Below, piece after piece: positions 58,221 through 64,000 of a DNA stretch of 64,000 nt. Every line of letters starts with the position of its first letter. Position 1 is the stretch's first letter. A program made the position numbers and the translations under genes. The stretch is from NCBI RefSeq assembly GCF_016907295.1, contig NZ_JAFBBR010000001.1, positions 1,426,001 to 1,490,000 on the forward strand, read 5' to 3'. The stretch is from Microbacterium dextranolyticum. GTDB taxonomy: Bacteria > Actinomycetota > Actinomycetes > Actinomycetales > Microbacteriaceae. Below the pieces are notes generated by a model that saw nothing but the letters and a program-made list of their open reading frames with translations, was not told where the DNA came from and made no database searches.

Positions 58221-58790
58221 ATGTCGGACGGTGGACGCGTCGATCAGGTCATGCCCGCCCTACCCCGGGCCCGGAGAGCGTGGAGCTGAAGCGCACGCTG
58301 GGCGGCTTCCAGGTCTTCGCCGTCTCGTTCGCCTTCAGCTCCGTCGCCGTCGGCGTCTTCGCCACCGATGGTGAGATGCTGCAGACCGCGGGGCCGGTGG
58401 GGATCTGGCTCTGGATCGCCGCCGCGGTGGGTCAGATCCTCGTGGCGTTGGTGGTGGCGCAGTTCGCCGCGCGGATCGCCCCGAGCGGCTCCTCATTCCA
58501 ATGGGCGTCGCGTCTGGCGAACCCCCGCGTCGGCTGGCTCTTCGGATGGCTGAGCTTCTGGTACCTCGCGATCACGGCGGTCATTCTCGCCAACGCTCTG
58601 GTCAGCCAGGCCCTCATGCCTCTTCTCGGCATCCCGGTGAGTGAGGGCACCGCCCGCGTCCTGACGTCGGCACGGTCTACTTCCTCTGGCTTCTCCGCCT
58701 CCGCCCGAGCGCATTGCGCGACAACGAGGGCGGGGGTCTCGTCCAGGGCATCGCGCCGACCTCGTCGCCGCACGGAGGTCGGGTGTCTCA
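58221..58790 (+). pseudogene. decayed APC-family amino-acid permease
   Basis: Remnant of a permease normally about 480-520 residues long. AGAAGGAG sits before the ATG at 58221; the frame (MSDGGRVDQV) is then broken by a frameshift near 58240-58255, because the permease sequence PGPESVELKRTLGGFQVFAV continues in another frame. About 125 residues with four membrane helices are legible to near 58650. After that only a short C-terminal-looking piece (TVYFLWLLRLRPSALRDN) in a third frame remains, so the middle of the gene is deleted. Confidence 0.8.
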
Positions 58791-58799
58791 CGCGCTCGA

Positions 58800-58805
58800 T
58801 AGGCT
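58800..58805 (+). promoter_or_regulatory. -10 element TAGGCT, leaderless start of holA
   Basis: TAGGCT, exactly 6 bases, then the ATG at 58812. Confidence 0.6.
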
Positions 58806-58811
58806 TGTTGT

Positions 58812-59861
58812 ATGCCGCCTGCTGACCGTCGCCCCGCATCTCGCGGGGGAGCACGCGCGGCAGCGTCCGTCATCCCGCAGATCTCGTGGCGTTCTCCGCA
58901 GCCGGCGCCGATCGTGCTCGTCTCGGGTCCTGAAGAGGTGTGCGCGGAGCGCGCGATCGCCGGCATCCGTGACTACCTGCGCGCCGAGGACGACAGCCTC
59001 GAGGTGTCGGATCTGCGCGCCGACGATTACGCCGCGGGGAGCCTTCTCGGCCTCACGTCGCCGTCGCTGTTCGGCGAGCCGCGCCTCGTGCGCGTCTCGG
59101 GTGTCGAGAAGTGCTCCGACGCGTTCCTGAGCGAGGCGATCGCCTATCTCGACGCCCCCCAGGACGGCGCGACGGTCGTGCTGCGCCATACCGGAGCGAG
59201 CGTCCGGGGCAAGAAGCTGCTCGATGCGATCCGCGCCGGCACCGGCGGCGGCGTCGAGATCGCGTGCGCTGCCGTCAAGCGCGATTCCGACCGGTTCGAC
59301 TTCGCCGCCGGGGAGTTCCAGGCCGCGCACAAGCGGATCGCACCGATCGCGCTGCGCGCTTTGGTCGGGGCGTTCTCGGACGACCTGACGGAGCTCGCCG
59401 CGGCATGCCAGCAGCTCATCGCCGACGTTCCCGGAGACATCACCGAGCAGATCGTCGAGCGCTACTACGGCGGCCGGGTGGAGACCTCGGCGTTCACCGT
59501 CGCCGACACCGCCATCGCCGGACGGTACGGCGACGCGCTCGTCGCGCTGCGTCACGCGCTGGCCAGCGGCGCCGATCCCGTTCCGCTGGTCGCGGCGATC
59601 GCCTCGAAGCTGCGGACCATGGCGCGGGTCGCGGGCTCGCGTGAGCCGGCGCGCGCCCTCGCGACGCGGCTCGGGATGAAGGACTGGCAGGTCGACCGCG
59701 CGCGTCGGGATCTCACCGGCTGGAACGAGACCTCACTCGGGATTGCGATCCAGGCCGCTGCGCGCGCCGACGCCGAGGTCAAGGGTGCCTCGCGCGACCC
59801 GGTGTTTGCCGTTGAGCGACTCGTCACCGTCATCGCCACTCGGGAACCCTTCGGCGCCTGA
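58812..59861 (+). CDS. holA: DNA polymerase III delta subunit
   Basis: Clamp-loader subunit of 349 residues that opens the beta sliding clamp. The N-terminal AAA+-like domain begins IVLVSGPEEVCAERAIAGIRDY, the clamp-contact region lies at DDYAAGSLLGLTSPSLFGEPRLVRVS (in part), and the C-terminal collar domain (about 215-345) carries LTELAAACQQLIA and VPLVAAIASKLRTM. Weakly conserved family, but length and its place before rpsT agree with M. tuberculosis Rv2413c. Predicted leaderless. Confidence 0.93.
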   Translation: MPPADRRPASRGGARAAASVIPQISWRSPQPAPIVLVSGPEEVCAERAIAGIRDYLRAEDDSLEVSDLRADDYAAGSLLGLTSPSLFGEPRLVRVSGVEKCSDAFLSEAIAYLDAPQDGATVVLRHTGASVRGKKLLDAIRAGTGGGVEIACAAVKRDSDRFDFAAGEFQAAHKRIAPIALRALVGAFSDDLTELAAACQQLIADVPGDITEQIVERYYGGRVETSAFTVADTAIAGRYGDALVALRHALASGADPVPLVAAIASKLRTMARVAGSREPARALATRLGMKDWQVDRARRDLTGWNETSLGIAIQAAARADAEVKGASRDPVFAVERLVTVIATREPFGA

Positions 59862-59979
59862 CTCGCTGATCGGTCGAGCACGGCGCCGCCGCCCCCCCCG
59901 AGATATCGGAGGGTGGGGTCGTCTTTCGTACTCACGGCGTCGCCGTGGTCACGCGATCGCCCGACGAGGCCCGCGCACG

Positions 59980-60013
59980 ACGAAGGCCCGCCCCTGAGGG
60001 GACGGGCCTTCGT
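59980..60013. terminator. bidirectional terminator between holA and rpsT
   Basis: ACGAAGGCCCG and complement (16-base arms, one mismatch, 2-base loop) between the convergent genes. Confidence 0.8.
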
Positions 60014-60035
60014 ACGAGTCTCGGTGAGAGGAGGC

Positions 60036-60296
60036 TCAGAGAGCGGCGACCTGCTTCGCGATCGACGACTTGCGGTTCGCGGCCTGGTTCTCGTGGATGA
60101 CGCCCTTGCTCACGGCCTTGTCGAGCTTCTTGGACGCCTTGACGAGGGCCTTCTCGGCAGCGGCCTTGTCGCCGGCGGCGATGGCCTCGCGGGTGCGGCG
60201 CACCTCGGTCTTCAGCTCGCTCTTGACGGCCTTGTTGCGCTCGCGCGCCTTCTCGTTGGTCTTGTTGCGCTTGATCTGCGACTTGATGTTCGCCAC
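60036..60296 (-). CDS. rpsT: 30S ribosomal protein S20
   Basis: Small-subunit protein of 86 residues that folds as a three-helix bundle on 16S r[23 protein letters not shown] at the start and [13 protein letters not shown] at the end. The start is GTG. Full length. The leader of about 100 bases holds a GGCGCC-rich hairpin. Confidence 0.97.
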   Translation of the reverse strand: MANIKSQIKRNKTNEKARERNKAVKSELKTEVRRTREAIAAGDKAAAEKALVKASKKLDKAVSKGVIHENQAANRKSSIAKQVAAL

Positions 60297-60403
60297 GTTC
60301 GACGGCTCTTTCGTTCGGAGTTTTCGATGGATGTGCCGGTGTGGCGGTAGAGGGGCGCCTCCGGCGGCGCCTGAGGTGGGACCCAGACGCAAGCCAAGGA
60401 CCG

Positions 60404-60409
60404 AGTCTA
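60404..60409 (-). promoter_or_regulatory. -10 element TAGACT for rpsT
   Basis: Minus-strand TAGACT directly after the hydrolase stop; predicted leader about 100 bases. No good -35. Confidence 0.35.
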
Positions 60410-61177
60410 TCAGGTCCCCGCTGTCGACCCGGAATCGACGGGGTCGGTGGGGGAGCGCCGCGGTGCGGCATCCATCGTCGCCAGAGCGAGGTCGAGCACG
60501 GCGTTGAAGACCCGCGGACGCATGGCGGTGACCAGATGCGAGGTCCGCGGGACGACGATCAGCTCGGCCTGCGGGACCAGAGAAACGAACAGCTTCTCGT
60601 TGACGCGCAGCTGGTCGTACTGCCCGTTGACGAACCACGTCGGCACGTCGATGCGGCGGAGCGCGGCGAGCAGGTCCAGCACCGAGAGGCTCCGCAGCGC
60701 CGTGTCCTGCGCATCGTAGGCGTAGCCTCCGGCCCCGAAATCCTCGCGGGTCTCCAGGGGAAGGGTGCGGTCGAGGACCCACTCGGCGATCGCGGAGCCG
60801 CGACCCGGCAGGCGGTCGAAGCCCCCCGCGAGCGCGCGATACGTGGCCAGCGCGAGGCCCCGGGGGATCGCGGTGCACGACGCGGCGATGAACGCGTCGA
60901 CGGGAGGACGCGCGTCCTGCCCCATGTACGCGGTCGAGACGAGCCCGCCCATCGAATGCCCGACGAGCAGCACCGGCCCCGCCTCCGCGGCGCGGCGGAC
61001 GGCGTCGTCGATCGTGGCGAAGGCGCCCTCCAGGGTGAAGGTCTCGCCCATCCGCGTGCCGTGCCCGGGAAGGTCGACCGCGACGGCAGGGATGCCTCGG
61101 GCGGACAGGTGCTCCACCTGCGCGCGCCACATCGTGGCGGAGGTCCGGATGCCGTGCACCATCACCACTGTCGTCAC
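60410..61177 (-). CDS. alpha/beta-hydrolase fold protein
   Basis: Hydrolase of 255 residues. N-terminal [17 protein letters not shown] supplies the oxyanion-hole His-Gly, nucleophile elbow GHSMGG (Ser at about 95), late acid Asp in [10 protein letters not shown] and His in [11 protein letters not shown] complete the triad. Substrate unknown (esterase or lactonase-like). The start is GTG, fixed by TAGGCT 6 bases before it; predicted leaderless. Confidence 0.92.
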   Translation of the reverse strand: MTTVVMVHGIRTSATMWRAQVEHLSARGIPAVAVDLPGHGTRMGETFTLEGAFATIDDAVRRAAEAGPVLLVGHSMGGLVSTAYMGQDARPPVDAFIAASCTAIPRGLALATYRALAGGFDRLPGRGSAIAEWVLDRTLPLETREDFGAGGYAYDAQDTALRSLSVLDLLAALRRIDVPTWFVNGQYDQLRVNEKLFVSLVPQAELIVVPRTSHLVTAMRPRVFNAVLDLALATMDAAPRRSPTDPVDSGSTAGT

Positions 61178-61183
61178 GATGCC

Positions 61184-61189
61184 AGCCTA
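61184..61189 (-). promoter_or_regulatory. -10 element TAGGCT, leaderless start of the hydrolase
   Basis: Minus-strand TAGGCT, exactly 6 bases, then the GTG at 61177. Confidence 0.6.
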
Positions 61190-61236
61190 GACAGTGCGAG
61201 ATCTCCGCCCACCTCGTGCACGTGACCGTGCTGTGG

Positions 61237-61287
61237 TGCGCGAAAGGCCCCGGCGCCCGCCGAAGCGGGGCCGGGGCCTCGTGCGCG
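61237..61287. terminator. terminator after the nuclease/nucleotidase gene
   Basis: Inverted repeat GCGCGAAAGGCCCCGGC with GCCGGGGCCTCGTGCGC (central mismatches) just downstream of the minus-strand gene ending at 61293. Confidence 0.7.
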
Positions 61288-61292
61288 ATCGA

Positions 61293-64000
61293 TCAGCCGA
61301 TACGGGTGCGGCGACGTGTCATCGCGAGCACCAGGCCGGCGGCCAGGAGGAACGCGCCGCCCAGCGCCAGGCTCCAGGGGAGCTCGGCACCGGTCGTGGC
61401 GAGGGTGCCCTCGCCCACGACCTGGAGCGGCAGGTTCACCAGCACCCGTCCGTCCGCGCCCAGCACGATGAGGTGGTGGGTTCCCGTGGCGAGGGTGCGG
61501 GGAACGTTCACCGTGAACGTGACCGTGCCGTTCGCGTCCGCTGCCGGAATGCCGGTGATCACGATCGGGTCGCTGTTGAGCGTCGCGGCGACCTGCTCGT
61601 ATGCGGCGAGACCCGTGAGGGTGACGGTGAACGACGACCCGCGCTCGATGCGGTTGCCCGAACCGAGTCCCGAGGTCGACACGCCGACCGTGGAACCACC
61701 GGTCGAGGGCAGCGTGCCCGACGGGTTCGGCGACGGGACCCCCGTCGGTGCACCGGTGGGAGCGCCGGTCGGCGACGTGCTCGAGGACGGATCCGGCGTC
61801 GTTCCGGTCACGAGCTTCGCCCGGCCGAGCGCCGACGGTGCGATCGGCGTGATCGCCTTCGCGTACGCGAGCGTGGCGTCCAGGTCCACCTGACCGGTGT
61901 CGGTGCGGTCGGTGCCCTGCGCGAACGGCGTGAAGCCGTCGCCGCCGTTGGCCAGGAACGAGTTCGTGACCACCGTGAACGTGTCGGTATCGGCGATCTT
62001 CGTGCCGTTCAGCGACATCGACACGATGCGACCCGAGCGCGACGCGGTCTGGCCGGCCGGGGGAGCATCCTCGGTGTACTCGTAGGTGAAGCCCTGCGAG
62101 ACGCCCAGGTGAAGCTTCGGGCGGTCGCCCGTCGCCTGCCACTGGCGCGTGAGGATGTCCTTGAGCTGAGCACCCGTGAGCGTGACCGTCACCAGGGTGT
62201 TGGCGAAGGGCTGCACGTCGGCGATCTGCTTGTAGGTCACCGTCCCGTCGCCGGTGCGGATGAGGTCGGCCCGCAGCCCGCCCGGGTTCATCAGCGCGAT
62301 CTGCGCCTTCTTGCCCGCATAGGCCGGGTTCGTGCTCGTGGCCCACAGATAGATGTCGGCGACCGTGTTGCCCATCGTCGACTCCACGCCCCGGTCGGAG
62401 CCGCGCGTGCCGCCGCGAAGGATGTCGGCGGTGATCTTGCCGACCGGCTGCGCGCCGATCACGTTCGCGGTCGCGGCGAAGCCGGCCACGAGCGCTGCGA
62501 CATCCGCATCCGCGGGGTACGCCTTGGCGAGCGGCGACGTCGAGCCCGCGATCGAGACGAGCTCGTGCGCCTGCGTGTCGTACGTGATCGAGAGCTGACC
62601 GAGCGCCTTGCCGTACTCGGACGCCTGGATGACCGGGCGCAGCTTTCCGGTCGAGGCGACTTGCACCTTGCACGCGTAGGTCTGGTGCGTGTGCGCCGAG
62701 ACGATGGCGTCGATGCTCGCCGAGGCGCCGCGGACGAGGGTCCCGAAGTCCGACGGGTCGGTCGCGACGGCGTCGCAGTTGTTCGACACCGACGAGCCGG
62801 AGTGCGTCAGCAGCACCGTGACATCGGCGAGGTGGCCCTTGGCGATCGTCGCGGCGACACGGTTGGCCGCCTCGAGCTGGTCACCGAAGTCGATGTCCTC
62901 GATGCCCTTGGGGTCGACCATCCGCGCCGTGTCCGTCGTCACGGTGCCGATGAAGGCGACGCGCACGCCGTCGATCGTCTTGATCGTGTACTCCTGCAGC
63001 GCAGGGGTCTTCGTGCCCTTCTTGTAGACGTTCGCGCCCAGCGCGTAGGGCGAACCTGCCGCGATCTGCTCGGGGGTCGCGCTCGCCGGATCGGTGTTGC
63101 CGCCGAAGCGGGGGATCACGCGCTTCGTCAGATCGGCGAAGCCGCGGTCGAACTCGTGGTTGCCGACCGCCGAGACTTCCAGTCCCGCAGCCTTCAGCGA
63201 GTCGATCGTGGGCGAGTCCTGCTGGATCAGCGAGGTGAAGGTGGAGGCCCCGATGTTGTCGCCAGCCGAGACCAGCAGCGTGTTCGGGTTCTTCGCCTTC
63301 TTGGCCTTCACGGCGCCCGCGAGCACGGCAGCACCGGCTTCGCCCTGGCTGCCTGCTTCGATACGACCGTGGAAGTCGTTGATCGTCAGGATGTCGATCG
63401 TCGTCGGAACGGCGGTGCGTGCCGAGAGGCCGACCTTCAGCGGGTCGTGGTCGCTCGAGCGGTACGGACCGTCCTGCCAGAACAGCGTGCCGTGGTTGTT
63501 GTAGCGGCTGTACTCGAGGGCGACCGACTCACCGGAGTTGATGTTCCACACGTCTCCGCCGGTGACACGCTTCTGCGCTGCCGCGTTGTACAGCACGTGG
63601 TCGAGCGAACCGGACAGGCCGTCGAACGAGTAGGTCGACCGCCCGACCTTCAGCGCCGATTCGGCGTCGACGTAGCCGGCGTCGTAGAGCACCTGCAGCG
63701 GGTCCTCGTGGGTGTACGAATTGAAGTCGCCGACCAGGATCGTCGCTTCGTCCGACGTGGTGATCGAGGACACCCAGTCACGCAATGCCGCGGCCTGCGC
63801 GATGCGAGCCGGGTTCCACGCGCCCTGCCCGTCCTTCTGGTCGGCTTGCGCGCCCGAAGCGCCGCTCGAGCTCTTGGACTTGAAGTGGTTCACCACGAAC
63901 AGGAACGGCGCACCGCCCGCCGTCGGGGCGAACCTCTGCGCGATCGGCTCGCGGGCGTTGCCGAACGCCTGACCCGATGCCGACTGCGTGCCCAGTGCGA
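61293..64000 (-). CDS. cell-wall-anchored extracellular nuclease/5'-nucleotidase (N-terminus outside window)
   Basis: C-terminal 902 codons of a large secreted enzyme. Endonuclease/exonuclease/phosphatase part at the left (FLFVVNHFKSKS, ILVGDFNSYT, YRSSDHDPLKVG), like ExeM/NucH nucleases. Then a complete 5'-nucleotidase: ILTINDFHGRIEAG, LLVSAGDNIGAS, SAVGNHEFDRG, SAHTHQTYAC, and the C-terminal substrate domain (MNPGGLRADLI, NGGDGFTPF). A Pro/Thr/Gly linker, an Ig-like module and the sorting signal LATTG-membrane helix-RRRTR follow. It would digest external DNA or nucleotides to nucleosides and phosphate. 5' end off the right edge. Confidence 0.93.
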   Translation of the reverse strand, partial: ALGTQSASGQAFGNAREPIAQRFAPTAGGAPFLFVVNHFKSKSSSGASGAQADQKDGQGAWNPARIAQAAALRDWVSSITTSDEATILVGDFNSYTHEDPLQVLYDAGYVDAESALKVGRSTYSFDGLSGSLDHVLYNAAAQKRVTGGDVWNINSGESVALEYSRYNNHGTLFWQDGPYRSSDHDPLKVGLSARTAVPTTIDILTINDFHGRIEAGSQGEAGAAVLAGAVKAKKAKNPNTLLVSAGDNIGASTFTSLIQQDSPTIDSLKAAGLEVSAVGNHEFDRGFADLTKRVIPRFGGNTDPASATPEQIAAGSPYALGANVYKKGTKTPALQEYTIKTIDGVRVAFIGTVTTDTARMVDPKGIEDIDFGDQLEAANRVAATIAKGHLADVTVLLTHSGSSVSNNCDAVATDPSDFGTLVRGASASIDAIVSAHTHQTYACKVQVASTGKLRPVIQASEYGKALGQLSITYDTQAHELVSIAGSTSPLAKAYPADADVAALVAGFAATANVIGAQPVGKITADILRGGTRGSDRGVESTMGNTVADIYLWATSTNPAYAGKKAQIALMNPGGLRADLIRTGDGTVTYKQIADVQPFANTLVTVTLTGAQLKDILTRQWQATGDRPKLHLGVSQGFTYEYTEDAPPAGQTASRSGRIVSMSLNGTKIADTDTFTVVTNSFLANGGDGFTPFAQGTDRTDTGQVDLDATLAYAKAITPIAPSALGRAKLVTGTTPDPSSSTSPTGAPTGAPTGVPSPNPSGTLPSTGGSTVGVSTSGLGSGNRIERGSSFTVTLTGLAAYEQVAATLNSDPIVITGIPAADANGTVTFTVNVPRTLATGTHHLIVLGADGRVLVNLPLQVVGEGTLATTGAELPWSLALGGAFLLAAGLVLAMTRRRTRIG

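Overview
The window is chromosomal DNA of a high-GC Gram-positive bacterium, most likely a Microbacterium or close Microbacteriaceae relative. The base composition (about 69% GC by eye), GTG/ATG starts, 4-base ATGA/GTGA gene overlaps, a translational-type ileS T-box, RpiB with the actinobacterial Glu active site, paired clpP1/clpP2 with a ClgR-like operator, and an IleRS of the long HYGH type all point to Actinobacteria. Gene content and order follow the Mycobacterium tuberculosis block from Rv2467 (pepN) down to Rv2412 (rpsT), recalled from general knowledge: pepN, rpiB, nei, tig, clpP1P2, clpX, valS, folC, DUF4233, ndk, rne, rplU, rpmA, obg, proB, proA, nadD, rsfS, comEA/comEC, holA, rpsT. 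Strain-specific genes are inserted between them.

Layout. 1-4.3 kb (minus): one compact operon of ABC ATPase, ABC permease, NarL-type histidine kinase, response regulator and an MscS channel cut by the window edge. 4.4-9.1 kb: pepN, then an ArsR regulator/SulP anion transporter operon with a perfect 16-bp operator. 9.2-13.6 kb: rpiB-nei, an amidohydrolase, Dps and a gamma-carbonic-anhydrase-like protein. 13.9-18.6 kb: divergent tRNA-Gly/tRNA-Pro, trigger factor with a histone-like tail, clpP1P2 and clpX, the ATP-dependent proteolysis core. 18.7-23.3 kb: RibD-like reductase, M3 peptidase, ArsR plus MFS exporter. 23.4-34.9 kb: valS, an accessory patch (DUF559 nuclease-like gene, GNAT, pentapeptide protein) carrying three copies of a palindromic repeat, then T-box-ileS-folC-DUF4233-ndk. 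35-46 kb: VKOR-like protein, rne, rplU-rpmA-obg-proB, proA, nadD, a tail-anchored unknown, rsfS, tRNA-Ala. 46-52.4 kb: MFS/TetR pair, SRAP protein, App1, DedA, pabB. 52.4-64 kb: leuS, comEA-comEC, a decayed amino-acid permease, holA, rpsT, an alpha/beta hydrolase, and a large cell-wall-anchored nuclease/5'-nucleotidase cut by the right edge.

How it works together. Most genes serve translation and proteostasis (three class I aminoacyl-tRNA synthetases, trigger factor, ClpXP, Obg, RsfS, ribosomal proteins, RNase E/G). A regulatory theme recurs: at least thirteen genes have a TANNNT -10 hexamer 6 bases (once or twice 7) before the start codon, so their mRNAs are predicted to be leaderless. Terminator-like hairpins sit between most transcription units, and several are built from inverted pairs of one heptamer, GGATGCC/GGCATCC, which is also scattered at very high frequency through coding DNA.

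The two most interesting observations are (1) a family of palindromic elements sharing a 32-base right arm, two of which flank a DUF559 (Vsr-like) nuclease gene while a third has one arm amplified into an 18-bp tandem array next to the ileS leader, and (2) the over-representation of GGATGCC/GGCATCC with its inverted pairs at gene ends, reminiscent of DNA uptake sequences, in a chromosome that also carries comEA/comEC.
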